A stretch of 41,871 nucleotides of DNA, taken from NCBI RefSeq assembly GCF_002875705.1, contig NZ_MCZZ01000089.1, positions 1 through 41,871 on the forward strand, written 5' to 3'. Under the pieces are notes generated by a model, which was given only the letters and a program-made list of their open reading frames with translations, did no database searches and was not told where the DNA came from. This document shows, one piece after another, positions 29,969-38,425 of this stretch. The position numbers were made by a program, and so were the translations under genes. Within the stretch, counting starts at the first letter, position 1. Every line of letters begins with the position of its first letter. The DNA is from Vibrio sp. 10N.261.45.E2. GTDB taxonomy: Bacteria > Pseudomonadota > Gammaproteobacteria > Enterobacterales > Vibrionaceae.

Positions 29969-30702
29969 TCGTTTCTCACAATGAACTGGTCGCGGCCGTC
30001 AACAAAGCCTTTCTAGGGATGCGTCGTACATGTGGTGAAGCCGATGTGATAGCGAACATGGTGGCAGATTTACAGATGGTTGGCTTGGATGGTGTTCGCC
30101 ATTTTAACAATGCGAGTAACTTTATGGGTTTAGAAGACGATTGCCCTGTAGATATCCAAATGATTAGCGACAACACCGTTGAAGTGGACTTGCATAAGGC
30201 TAGCTTGGCGTGTCATCTCCCAGTGGTGATGGATTATGCGATTGAAAAAATGGTCGGCAAAAAAGCGCTGAAAATTGAGCTTAATAACTGCCACAACCGT
30301 TGGTTAGCCTACAGTGAACTTGTGAAACTAGCTGCGAAAGGCATCGCTTGTACCGCACGTTGGGATAATGGCTCCAATCCGAAGAGCACCTTGTATGTGC
30401 TTAATCGTGGGTGCGTAGCACCAGAGCTGTTTTTATCAGATTCGCCACTGACATCGGACGAACATATCCATAATATGACCATCGAACTTTCCGTCCAGGA
30501 TTTCGATATCGAACGTTTGTCAGATGGCTACCAAACACACATTGAGTCAGAAGCGCTTTTTAAAACTCAAGAGAAAGCGTGGAACGATGGCATTGAAGTG
30601 GATGAAGCAGAGTGGGGGGCGCTGAAAGAAACCGCTACAGCCATCCTCGTAGAAAGCAGCCAACGTTCGATTCAAGGTGCAGGTGAGCTGACGACTTCAT
30701 AG
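29965..30702 (+). CDS. DUF3726-type protein, shortened Ldh_2 (malate/L-lactate dehydrogenase) relative
   Basis: 245 residues. I recognise it as a DUF3726-type protein of unknown function. The N-terminus follows the Ldh_2 oxidoreductase pattern: CGEADVIANMVADLQMVGLDGVRHF matches the place where Ldh_2 enzymes read A-D-x-x-G-x-x-S-H-G-V, but the S-H-G is gone. ALKIELNNCHNRWLAYSELVKLAAKGIACTARWDNG matches the V-x-N-S-x-H-x-G-x-x-x-Y-x-x-x-A-x-x-x-G stretch, with that His kept. It is about 90 residues shorter than Ldh_2 enzymes. GGAGG precedes the ATG, which overlaps the upstream stop. It may be a non-canonical oxidoreductase or an accessory subunit. The Ldh_2 link is my reading. Confidence 0.8.
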   Translation: MIVSHNELVAAVNKAFLGMRRTCGEADVIANMVADLQMVGLDGVRHFNNASNFMGLEDDCPVDIQMISDNTVEVDLHKASLACHLPVVMDYAIEKMVGKKALKIELNNCHNRWLAYSELVKLAAKGIACTARWDNGSNPKSTLYVLNRGCVAPELFLSDSPLTSDEHIHNMTIELSVQDFDIERLSDGYQTHIESEALFKTQEKAWNDGIEVDEAEWGALKETATAILVESSQRSIQGAGELTTS

Positions 30703-30757
30703 TGTAGCGTATCGATAGCACTTTCTATAACAGATAGAACCTACAACAGATAAAACC

Positions 30758-30796
30758 AAAGAGCTTAACGTATCCTCACCTCGTTAAGCTCTTTTT
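30758..30796 (+). terminator. Rho-independent terminator of the catabolic cluster
   Basis: Stem AAAGAGCTTAACG / CGTTAAGCTCTTT with an 11-nt loop followed by TTTTT, 55 nt after the DUF3726-type stop. The rest of 30797-31033 shows no gene and should hold the promoter of the next one. Confidence 0.9.
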
Positions 30797-31033
30797 ACTT
30801 GTTTTCCATTTTCATTTCTCCCCACCAATAGATCCCCCTTAAACCTTCGCTTTTGAAACAAGTTGTTACGCGTTGAAGACCAATTGAGCAATTAGATGAA
30901 GCACCTTCACATTCAGGTTAAACAAACGGTTTCTTTTACAAGCCAGTATGCGTATCTTGCTTACTATGAGTGCCATAGGGCGCCACTTTTATTCGTACCG
31001 ATGACATTAGAATCAGATAAAAAGGAATGAAGC

Positions 31034-32326
31034 GTGCAAGCTAACTTTATTGATGGAACCACCCTGTATCGTCAGCACTCTTTTGAGTTGCCACTGGATT
31101 ACCAAGCAAAAGATGGACAACAGATCCAAGTCTTCGCACGTGAGCTAGTTGATCTCGCTAAAGATACGCAAGAACTGCCGTGGCTTATCTACTTTCAGGG
31201 CGGCCCAGGTTTTCCTTCGCCACGAGTGAGCGGCCAATCGGGTTGGCTAAAGCGAGCATTACAAAACTACCGTGTTTTGTTGCTAGACCAACGTGGTACA
31301 GGTAACAGCACGGTTATCAGCCATGAAACCTTGGCGCACCTTTCTGCAGAGCAACAAGCTGAATACTTAACGCACTTTAGAGCGGACAACATTGTTCGTG
31401 ATGCGGAAGCGATTCGTGAACAGTTTGGTATTAAGCAGTGGTCGACAATTGGCCAGAGCTTTGGTGGTTTCTGTACTCTGAGCTACTTGTCGTTGTTCCC
31501 ACAGAGCCTACAGCGCTGTTATGTAACGGGTGGTATTCCGTCTATTGAACGCGAAGCTGACGACGTTTATCGTGCGACTTACAAGCGTGTAGAAGACAAG
31601 AACAGAGCGTTCTTTGCTCAGTTCCCACAAGCACAAGCGATGTGTCGTGATATCTCTGATTACCTGCTGAACAACGATGTGAGGTTGCCAAACGGTCAAG
31701 TGTTCACGGTTGAACAGTTCCAGTTGATTGGCATTAATCTTGGTGGTGGCGAAGCGAACCTGCCTATGTACTTCACACTGGAAAGTGCATTTGTTGAAGT
31801 GAACGGAAACAAGCAGCTGAGCTACAGTTTCTTAAATCAAATGCAGCAAGAGCAGGGTTACTTAACTAACCCAATTTACGCAATCTTGCATGAATCGATT
31901 TACTGTCAAGGCACAGCATCTAACTGGTCTGCACATCGAGTTCGCGAGCAGTATCCACACTTCAACTACCAATCAGGTAGTGAGTTCTGGTTTACCGGAG
32001 AAATGGTTTACCCATGGATGTTCGACCAACTAGAAACGTTGAAGCCATTGCGTGAAGCAGCCAATCTATTGGCTGAAAAGTCAGATTGGGGCTCTTTGTA
32101 CAATGCAGAACAGCTGAGCAAGAATACCGTGCCAATGGCGTGTGCAGTTTACGCAGATGACATGTATGTGGAGTTGGATTACAGCCGCGAGACGCTTGCC
32201 AATATTCCAAATTCGAAAGCGTGGATCACCAACGAATATGAACACAATGGTTTGAGAGTGGATGGTGAACGTATTGTCGACAAATTAATGACGATGGTTG
32301 AAGCAATAGAAAACCTACCAAAATAA
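31034..32326 (+). CDS. pip: Proline iminopeptidase-type alpha/beta hydrolase (S33)
   Basis: 430 residues, the length of the larger Aeromonas-type prolyl aminopeptidases, which release N-terminal proline from peptides. Motifs: YFQGGPGFPSPR (oxyanion region; the family's HGGPG as QGGPG), LLLDQRGTGNS, nucleophile Ser in TIGQSFGGF near residue 147, and the C-terminal catalytic His in NEYEHNGLRVDG. No signal peptide, so cytoplasmic. The start is GTG, with AAAGGA 7 nt upstream. Terminators flank it on both sides, so it is monocistronic and not clearly part of the preceding cluster. Confidence 0.88.
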   Translation: MQANFIDGTTLYRQHSFELPLDYQAKDGQQIQVFARELVDLAKDTQELPWLIYFQGGPGFPSPRVSGQSGWLKRALQNYRVLLLDQRGTGNSTVISHETLAHLSAEQQAEYLTHFRADNIVRDAEAIREQFGIKQWSTIGQSFGGFCTLSYLSLFPQSLQRCYVTGGIPSIEREADDVYRATYKRVEDKNRAFFAQFPQAQAMCRDISDYLLNNDVRLPNGQVFTVEQFQLIGINLGGGEANLPMYFTLESAFVEVNGNKQLSYSFLNQMQQEQGYLTNPIYAILHESIYCQGTASNWSAHRVREQYPHFNYQSGSEFWFTGEMVYPWMFDQLETLKPLREAANLLAEKSDWGSLYNAEQLSKNTVPMACAVYADDMYVELDYSRETLANIPNSKAWITNEYEHNGLRVDGERIVDKLMTMVEAIENLPK

Positions 32327-32353
32327 ACGGTTGTTACTCGTTAGAAACAAGAA

Positions 32354-32381
32354 AACGCTGCATCCGTGCAGCGTTTTTTTT
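32354..32381 (+). terminator. Rho-independent terminator after the iminopeptidase
   Basis: Stem AACGCTGCA / TGCAGCGTT with a 4-nt loop followed by a run of eight T. It lies 28 nt past the stop codon. Confidence 0.93.
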
Positions 32382-32434
32382 ATGTCATCGAACTATTCGA
32401 TTTAAGGAACTAGGAGGGGTAGCCCTTTAAGCCA

Positions 32435-32617
32435 TTAAGGTTGGATGACGATGTCTTGATTTTCCGTAGTCGATAAGCTGGCGCGGTTCTGTTCGATAAG
32501 CTGAGCTGCATAAGAGGGCGTCACAGCTTGAATTTCGCCTTTTGAACGAATCGTTAATGCTTCCCACGCATGGTCACGATATTTGCCTGTTTGTGTATAT
32601 TCAATTAGTACTCTCAT
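32435..32617 (-). CDS. Small hypothetical protein, 60 aa
   Basis: 60 residues, MRVLIEYTQTGKYRDHAWEA and on to a C-terminus of QDIVIQP; not recognised. GGAAGAA sits correctly before the ATG. Soluble with mixed charge. It is leftward, between the terminator of the iminopeptidase and another small leftward gene. The ribosome site and protein-like composition support a real gene; function unknown. Confidence 0.6.
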   Translation of the reverse strand: MRVLIEYTQTGKYRDHAWEALTIRSKGEIQAVTPSYAAQLIEQNRASLSTTENQDIVIQP

Positions 32618-32828
32618 GATTCTTCCATCCGATGTGTGGTTAACGTGCTACTAACATTAGCGCCATTACTGAGGTTGCACACCTGTTAAAAATGGAACAT
32701 AAGATTAACTAAATGAGAATGCGTGTAACTTGAAAAACAGGCCCAATTGCACTTGTCGTAAATAACTGTACTTACCGTAAATGACAGCGCCTATCGGAAT
32801 TAACCGTATTTATTGTAAATGGCGTCCA

Positions 32829-32856
32829 TAAAAAAACGCTGCACAATGGCAGCGTT
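32829..32856 (-). terminator. Rho-independent terminator after the 75-aa gene
   Basis: Stem AACGCTGC / GCAGCGTT (32835-32842 with 32849-32856); on the minus strand it is followed by six or more T. It lies 26 nt after the stop of the small gene. The gap 32618-32828 left of it has no gene; it contains loosely repeated GTAAATRAC elements. Confidence 0.85.
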
Positions 32857-32881
32857 AAAGTAGAGATAGGTTGAAGATTGA

Positions 32882-33109
32882 TTAGCTGTTTTCTAGGCCA
32901 ACAATCTTGCGTGCAGACATTACTGCACTATCTAAATCGGTCAATCTACCAGCACTTGCTGGACCAAGAACTGATGAATACAAAGCCAACTGCTTCTCAA
33001 ATGATAAATCTAATTGGTTATATAGATTTTGGCGGATTTGAGCGTGTTGCTGTGGCTTTGCGCTCGACAGGCCTTCCAACGTATCGTAGATGAGTGTAGT
33101 TGTATCCAT
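32882..33109 (-). CDS. Small hypothetical protein, 75 aa
   Basis: 75 residues, mainly helical by composition (PQQHAQIRQNLYNQLDLSFEKQLALYSSV), no membrane segment; not recognised. AAGGA is well placed before the ATG, and a clear terminator follows, so it is probably a real monocistronic gene. It lies downstream of the cytochrome oxidase operon, which has its own terminator. Confidence 0.65.
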   Translation of the reverse strand: MDTTTLIYDTLEGLSSAKPQQHAQIRQNLYNQLDLSFEKQLALYSSVLGPASAGRLTDLDSAVMSARKIVGLENS

Positions 33110-33269
33110 AACTGTCCTTAGTACATCTTTAGAAAATTTTGCATATTATGCACTTGGTGTCATCTTTGTTCTGCGAGATTGATCGCATTATGTGCAGCTC
33201 TGCTTAATTGTGTAATCAGTTAGTTACAATTGTGTTGTTTGGCAAAGCGTCGAAAGGGGGTATTTGGAC

Positions 33270-33300
33270 AAAAGAAAAGGAGACACAGTGGTCTCCCTTT
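33270..33300 (-). terminator. Probable terminator of the cytochrome oxidase operon
   Basis: Stem GGAGAC / GTCTCC (33279-33284 with 33291-33296); on the minus strand it is followed by TTTTCTTTT. It lies about 40 nt past the ccoP-fusion stop. Confidence 0.75.
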
Positions 33301-33336
33301 GGTTTATTACAATTCACTTTTCAAGCAATTTGCCTG

Positions 33337-35493
33337 TTACCGGATATTGATGGTGTTGTCTCTGCGGTCATACATGTCTGGCGTGGTATGTAGGCCGCCC
33401 GCATAACCTGCTGCTTCAAGTGTTTCTCTTACCTCTCTAACATGCTCAGCCGTGACGGGTTCGTTGCGGTCGCCAAGGTTTGAACGCACAAACGTGATTA
33501 ACTCAGCCAAGCGTTGATCTGACAATACATCCTCAAAACTCGCCATTGGCATGAAGTTTCTATCTTTGTCGAGGTAAGTAGGTTGCAAGCCGCGAACGGT
33601 TACCGCAATGGTGTTGAATGGGTCGCTGTGCATGATGATACCGTTATTCAACAGAGTAGGGGCGATAGGGTCGCGACCTTTACCATCGTCACCATGACAC
33701 GCCCCACAGGTTTGACGATATGTGGCGTAGATTTCACTGTTATACGCTGCCTCATCAAACCCTTTAGGTTGTAACGGAACTGCGTCACTAGCAATAGTGT
33801 TGTTGACGTCTCCGCTGAGTAGGTAATAAGACATCGATTCAACATCTTCACGCGTCATCAAGCTCAAACTATTTTTCACTACATCAGCCATACCTGCAAA
33901 AGCGGTGCCTTTGTCTGAGTGACCAGTGTGTAAAAAGTCGGTGAGCGTTGCTTCATCCCAACCATCGATATAGAGCTCATTGGCTGTGATATCAGGCGCG
34001 TTCCAACCGTCGATCAAGTTACCTTGGAAAATACGTTCAGGGATCAGAGCTTGAGCAATGTTTCTTGGAGTATGACACTCCGAACAGTGACCTAATCCTG
34101 CGACCCAATACTTACCTTGTTGCCATTTCTCTACATCCGCGACTTCATTTTTAAGTTCCTTTGGCACCTGATAGTCAATAGGGTCGGTGTCCATAAAGAC
34201 GATGTTCCAGCCAAGTAAACCTAATCGGATATTGGATGGGAACATCATGCTGTTGTCATCATTGCGTCGAGGAACTGCTGTGATGGATTGCATGTATTCC
34301 CACAAATCGACCATGTCTTGGTCGGTGAGGTATTGATACGAAGTGTAAGGCATAGCAGGGTACAGATAGCCGTTCTTACCTTTACCTGCAACTAACGCAG
34401 CTCGGAAGTCATCAAAATCGTAGGTTCCTATCCCTTCAGTGGTGTGTGGAGTTATGTTGGTTGAATATACGGTGCCGAAAGGAGTCACAAATGGCAGGCC
34501 GCCAGCAAAAGGTTCGCCACCCTCCGCACTATGACAAGCGACACAGTCTCCGGCATATGCTAAGTATTCTCCTCGCTCTACAGATGATGCTTTCAAACTC
34601 GCGAGCCTTTGCTGTTCTTCTTCACCTGCGTGTCGGATGTAAGCTCCAAGCGCGAGGATTTCGTTCTCGGTGAGCTGCTCGTCAAACGCTGGCATCAGGT
34701 TGTTCAAGCCGTAATTGATGGTGTGTTGAATCTCTTCAATACTGCCCCCGTGAAGCCAGATATCGTCCGAAAGATCAGGAACACCAATCGCAGGATTCGC
34801 GACAGCACCATCGGCATGACAAGACGAACAATATTTGGTGAACAAGGTTTTGCCGAGTTCGACTTTAACCTCAGGCACATCGGTATGGCGCTGGTTGAGG
34901 GACGCTAAATAGTAGGAAACCTTTGCCACCTCATCAGGGCGCATGATTTCACTCCAACCTGGCATTGCACCGTTTCGCCCTTTGGCGATCGAATGAATAA
35001 CAGCTTCGTCACTGCCGCCATAAAGCCACTCTTGGTCTATTAGGTTGGGGAAGTGCTTTTGCCCTTGAGCATTATTACGGTGGCAGGCTGCGCAATGGGT
35101 TTGAAACAGGATCTTACCGCTATTAACGATCTCAGGGACAGTGGCCAAACCTTCTAACGTCGTTTCACTGGTTTGTGAGAACTGCTCATTAAGGGTGGTG
35201 GTTGGCGAACTGAGCTTATCGTCGCTTTGTTTCCAATCGACTAATCCTTCCCATTCTCCGAGCCCAGGGTAGAGCACCAAGTAACCAGCAGACAAAAGAA
35301 ATGCCACCGCATAACTGACAAACAGTAATTTAGGTGGTGGGGCATCTTTCTCTTCAATACCATCGAAAGTGCCAATGGTGTGGTCGTGATCGGCTTTGTG
35401 ATTGCTACGCCAGTATTTAACGACAACAGACACCATCAGAACAAAGAATATTAAGGTTAAGAGTACCGCCCATAAGTTCCAAAATGTGCTCAT
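33337..35493 (-). CDS. ccoP: CcoP fused to a three-heme AdhB-like cytochrome (five hemes c)
   Basis: 718 residues, over twice a normal CcoP. Two N-terminal membrane helices (about 7-27 and 56-75) precede two hemes (C134-H138, C222-H226), the CcoP part that passes electrons to the cbb3 oxidase. Residues 300-700 add three more (C317-H321, C470-H474, C596-H600) in a layout like the cytochrome subunit of membrane alcohol or gluconate dehydrogenases (AdhB): GEYLAYAGDCVACHSAEGG, GTVYSTNITPHTTEGIG and CGACHGDDGKGRDPIAPTL. The hemes should face the periplasm. The design suggests direct electron flow from a periplasmic dehydrogenase into the oxidase. Its ATG overlaps the ccoO stop. No dehydrogenase subunit is in the window. 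Confidence 0.9.
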   Translation of the reverse strand: MSTFWNLWAVLLTLIFFVLMVSVVVKYWRSNHKADHDHTIGTFDGIEEKDAPPPKLLFVSYAVAFLLSAGYLVLYPGLGEWEGLVDWKQSDDKLSSPTTTLNEQFSQTSETTLEGLATVPEIVNSGKILFQTHCAACHRNNAQGQKHFPNLIDQEWLYGGSDEAVIHSIAKGRNGAMPGWSEIMRPDEVAKVSYYLASLNQRHTDVPEVKVELGKTLFTKYCSSCHADGAVANPAIGVPDLSDDIWLHGGSIEEIQHTINYGLNNLMPAFDEQLTENEILALGAYIRHAGEEEQQRLASLKASSVERGEYLAYAGDCVACHSAEGGEPFAGGLPFVTPFGTVYSTNITPHTTEGIGTYDFDDFRAALVAGKGKNGYLYPAMPYTSYQYLTDQDMVDLWEYMQSITAVPRRNDDNSMMFPSNIRLGLLGWNIVFMDTDPIDYQVPKELKNEVADVEKWQQGKYWVAGLGHCSECHTPRNIAQALIPERIFQGNLIDGWNAPDITANELYIDGWDEATLTDFLHTGHSDKGTAFAGMADVVKNSLSLMTREDVESMSYYLLSGDVNNTIASDAVPLQPKGFDEAAYNSEIYATYRQTCGACHGDDGKGRDPIAPTLLNNGIIMHSDPFNTIAVTVRGLQPTYLDKDRNFMPMASFEDVLSDQRLAELITFVRSNLGDRNEPVTAEHVREVRETLEAAGYAGGLHTTPDMYDRRDNTINIR

Positions 35494-36104
35494 TGTAATA
35501 CCTCCTGTGACGTATCTTTACCAAGGCTTTGTAAATAACGAATCAGAGCTTCACCTTTGGTTTTTCCTCTTATTTGTAATCGGGCGTCGCCAATTTCTTG
35601 ATCGGTATAAGGCACACCTAAGGTACATAGGACTTCCATTTTGGCGCTAATATCATCGCCGGTAAGCGTTTGCTCAAACAGCCATGGGTAAGAGGGCATG
35701 ATTGATGTAGGCACAACGTTGCGAGGGTTCACTAGGTGAATGACATGCCATTGGTCTGAATATTTTCGACCTAGGTTAGTGAGGTCTGGTCCTGTACGTT
35801 TGGAGCCCCACAAGTTAGGGAATTCATAGATATCGTCTGCTTCTTTATTCGGACGTCCATTACGTTTCACTTCCGGCTCTAGCGGGCGAACCATTTGGGT
35901 GTGACACACATGACAGCCCTCACTGATGTAGATGTCTCGTCCTGCTAACTCAATCGGTGTAAGCGGCATTGCTAAGCTGTTTTTCGCAATGTCGTCTCCA
36001 CGGACAATGCTAGGAACTACCCAAACCAACAAAGAAAAGGAGGCAACGACAACCGTGGTCAAAATTAAAATGACGATTGAATGTGTAAAGTCTTTACTCA
36101 TCAT
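35490..36104 (-). CDS. ccoO: cbb3-type cytochrome oxidase subunit II (CcoO)
   Basis: 204 residues with one N-terminal membrane helix (IVILILTTVVVASFSLLVWVV) and one heme c site, CHVCH, in DIYISEGCHVCHTQMVRPL, typical of CcoO. RTGPDLTNLGRKYSDQWHVIHL and PTSIMPSYPWLF, with the Met ligand region, are also characteristic. It passes electrons from CcoP to CcoN. It begins right after the ccoN stop and overlaps the next gene by 4 nt; a second ATG lies 3 nt in. Confidence 0.95.
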   Translation of the reverse strand: MMSKDFTHSIVILILTTVVVASFSLLVWVVPSIVRGDDIAKNSLAMPLTPIELAGRDIYISEGCHVCHTQMVRPLEPEVKRNGRPNKEADDIYEFPNLWGSKRTGPDLTNLGRKYSDQWHVIHLVNPRNVVPTSIMPSYPWLFEQTLTGDDISAKMEVLCTLGVPYTDQEIGDARLQIRGKTKGEALIRYLQSLGKDTSQEVLQ

Positions 36105-37529
36105 TTAAGCCCCCTCGTTAACGGTGTTTTTAGCGTCATGTACGGCGGGCATACGAACCGTTTTGTACAAGTTGAATGCCATTAAGAACAGCCCAAGTAC
36201 AAACAGTGAGCCACCAAAGAAGCGCATGAATAACCATGGTGCTTTGAAGTCCATAGCCTCGACAAAACTGTAAATCAGTTCGCCATTTTCGTTTTGAGCG
36301 AGCCACATATAGCCTTCGCCAATGCCTGCGACCCAAAGTGCTATCGCGTAAATGGCGACGCCAGCATGAGCAAGCCAGAAGTGCCATTTGATCAAGCGTC
36401 GTGACCAAAGTTCGGTTTGACCCCACAAGCGTGGAATGAAGTAATAAAAAACCGCTATTCCCGACATTCCAACCCAACCGAGTGCTGCGGAATGTACGTG
36501 GCCGATGATCCATTCGGTGTTGTGTGCAACCATATTGAACCAGCGGATAGCAAGTAGAGGACCTTCGAATGTTGCCAAACAGTAGTAAAGAATCGCTGAG
36601 AAAAAGAATAAAAGAATGTAGTCGGACTTCAGCTTTTCTTTATTTTGTAGAAGGGTCATTGCGCTATTGAAGGCGCCTGCCCATGAAGGGAGCCAAAGAA
36701 TCAATGACATCACGATTCCGATGTTTTGAATCCAGATAGGAACGGAAGAGTAAACTAAATGGTGCGTTCCGGCCCATGTGTAAAAGCCGACCAAACCCCA
36801 GAAGTGAATCACGGACAAACGATAGGAGTAGATAGGTCGATCCGCTGCCTTGGGTATGAAATAGTAATTCATACCAATCACACCGGCTGTCAATAAGAAC
36901 CCAACGGCATTATGTCCCCACCACCATTGCACAATCGCGTCTTGAGCCCCAGCAAACACAGAGTAGGACTTCATTGCTAACACTGGCATCGCAAGGTTGT
37001 TGACGATAAAAATCATGGCAACGACGATAATGAAAGCAGCAAAGAACCAATTAGCCACGAATATATGGCTGACTTTCCGCTTGGCGAGGGTGCCAAAGAA
37101 GAGCACTGCGTAGAGCACCCAAACCAACACAATCAATAAGTCGATAGGCCATTCAAGTTCTGCATACTCTTTTGAGCTAGTGTGGCCTGCGGGTAAGGAA
37201 ATGACTGCGAGTAATAGAATGAACTGCCAGCCCCAAAATACCATCCATGAAAGGCTTTTATTGAACAGATCACAATGGCCTGTTCGTTGGGCAATGTACA
37301 ACGAGGTCCCCATCAAAATATTGACGACGAAGCCGTAAATCACCCCAGATGTATGCAGCGGACGTAGTCGACCAAACTGGAAGTATTGAGAATCAAAGTT
37401 TAATACCGGCCAATATAATTGCGCGGCGAGAATCACGCCGATGATCATACCTACAATCGCCCACACCAAGGACGCGACGATGAAGTACTTCACAACCTTT
37501 ATGCTGTATTGCGTTGCCACTTGTTCCAT
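36105..37529 (-). CDS. ccoN: cbb3-type cytochrome oxidase subunit I (CcoN)
   Basis: 474 residues with about 12 membrane helices, the catalytic heme-copper subunit that reduces oxygen with high affinity. Conserved metal-ligand regions are visible: LHTSGVIYGF, WWWGHNAVGF, FYTWAGTHHLVYSSVP, and EWIIGHVHSAALGWVGM carrying heme ligands. No ccoQ gene and no ccoGHIS assembly genes are in the window; assembly factors presumably come from another locus. First of ccoN-O-P, 37 nt after a small cytochrome c gene. Confidence 0.95.
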   Translation of the reverse strand: MEQVATQYSIKVVKYFIVASLVWAIVGMIIGVILAAQLYWPVLNFDSQYFQFGRLRPLHTSGVIYGFVVNILMGTSLYIAQRTGHCDLFNKSLSWMVFWGWQFILLLAVISLPAGHTSSKEYAELEWPIDLLIVLVWVLYAVLFFGTLAKRKVSHIFVANWFFAAFIIVVAMIFIVNNLAMPVLAMKSYSVFAGAQDAIVQWWWGHNAVGFLLTAGVIGMNYYFIPKAADRPIYSYRLSVIHFWGLVGFYTWAGTHHLVYSSVPIWIQNIGIVMSLILWLPSWAGAFNSAMTLLQNKEKLKSDYILLFFFSAILYYCLATFEGPLLAIRWFNMVAHNTEWIIGHVHSAALGWVGMSGIAVFYYFIPRLWGQTELWSRRLIKWHFWLAHAGVAIYAIALWVAGIGEGYMWLAQNENGELIYSFVEAMDFKAPWLFMRFFGGSLFVLGLFLMAFNLYKTVRMPAVHDAKNTVNEGA

Positions 37530-37566
37530 AACAAGGCTCCTTGCCTAGAGATTTTGAACTGCTAAC

Positions 37567-37959
37567 TTAATTTGAATCACTGACTTTGTTTGAATCGCCG
37601 AGCGAGTTTGAATCATTGCCAAGCATTGAGTAGAAATAGGATATGTCACGTATGTCTTGGTCTGAGAGCGTGTCGGCTTGTTGCTGCATGAGAATCGCTA
37701 AGCCACTGGTTCGTTCCCGTGTCTGATAATCTTTCAACGAAGAGATCAGGTATCCCACTTTTTGACCGCGCAGATTTGGGTAGGGATCTTGTGTCGAGAT
37801 ACCATCAGCGCCATGACAGGTCATGCACACCTTGGCTTTTTGTTTGCCTAACTCGAATTGTTCTTGATTAACTTCTGCTGAAACAGGAAACATGACCAGC
37901 GTCATTACTAGGGTAGAAAGTGTCGCCATGGGGTTAAATTTTTTTATATTCAAACTCAT
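37567..37959 (-). CDS. Small periplasmic cytochrome c (c553/c4-like)
   Basis: 130 residues. A signal peptide (about 1-28, ending PVSAEV) exports it. One heme site, CMTCHGADG, near residue 45; LAILMQQQ supplies a likely axial Met. The hydrophilic tail GNDSNSLGDSNKVSDSN contains three DSN repeats, echoed in the DNA as three spaced TTTGAATC copies, an unusual end that may be flexible. First gene of the leftward oxidase operon, so it is a likely electron donor to the cbb3 oxidase. Confidence 0.9.
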   Translation of the reverse strand: MSLNIKKFNPMATLSTLVMTLVMFPVSAEVNQEQFELGKQKAKVCMTCHGADGISTQDPYPNLRGQKVGYLISSLKDYQTRERTSGLAILMQQQADTLSDQDIRDISYFYSMLGNDSNSLGDSNKVSDSN

Positions 37960-38255
37960 TCTCGATTCCCTTGATTATGAATTGAGTAAGCGTTCTAACA
38001 GTAATAAGCGTTATCTGCTGGTAAAATAGAAACGACCGGTACCAAACAAAAGAGCTAATAAAGTTGCTTACGTTCGGTTAAAGGTTATGCAGCAACAGGC
38101 ATTCTCGCTACTTACTTACTCATATTTATTGTTAATTTTGCTATTTGATACGTATTCATAAGGGTTATTGGATTACTTCTAGCGCTCAAAAAGCGCGTTT
38201 TCACCACGAGACGGCCTAGAGATATAGTTCTGGTTAGCCGAAGGATTGAAGGATA
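37960..38255. promoter_or_regulatory. Upstream region of the oxidase operon
   Basis: No gene is seen in this AT-rich stretch. It should contain the promoter of the cytochrome c/ccoNOP operon. TTGATACGTATTCA near 38137-38150 resembles an FNR box only weakly. Confidence 0.45.
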
Positions 38256-38372
38256 GTGACGCAAGAAGAAATAAAAGAAGGATTAATAAAAGGGTTTGAT
38301 GACATGGATTCAGTGCAGAAGCTACGGAACAAAGCGATACAGTTGAATACCAGAGGCCTTTGTACGAGTTAA
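38256..38372 (+). CDS. Possible small ORF, 38 aa
   Basis: GTG start, preceded by AAGGA at about 5 nt spacing, and a 38-residue charged, helix-prone product (begins MTQEEIKEGLIKGFDDMDSV, ends RGLCTS), stop TAA at 38370-38372. It is not recognised. It precedes the molybdopterin-like gene by about 50 nt. Support is only the ribosome site and composition, so it could be chance. Confidence 0.3.
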   Translation: MTQEEIKEGLIKGFDDMDSVQKLRNKAIQLNTRGLCTS

Positions 38373-38425
38373 ATGGTCATTTTAGACTAGACTCAATTTA
38401 GTGACCTTTTTAAATGGAGTTTAGG

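Noticed and set aside
32700..32828. Loosely repeated GTAAATRAC elements as a short repeat array
   Set aside because: Copies are few, imperfect and irregularly spaced; no CRISPR-like or tandem structure.
38137..38150. TTGATACGTATTCA as an FNR site for the cytochrome oxidase operon
   Set aside because: The right half differs at two positions, and it lies about 180 nt from the first start codon.
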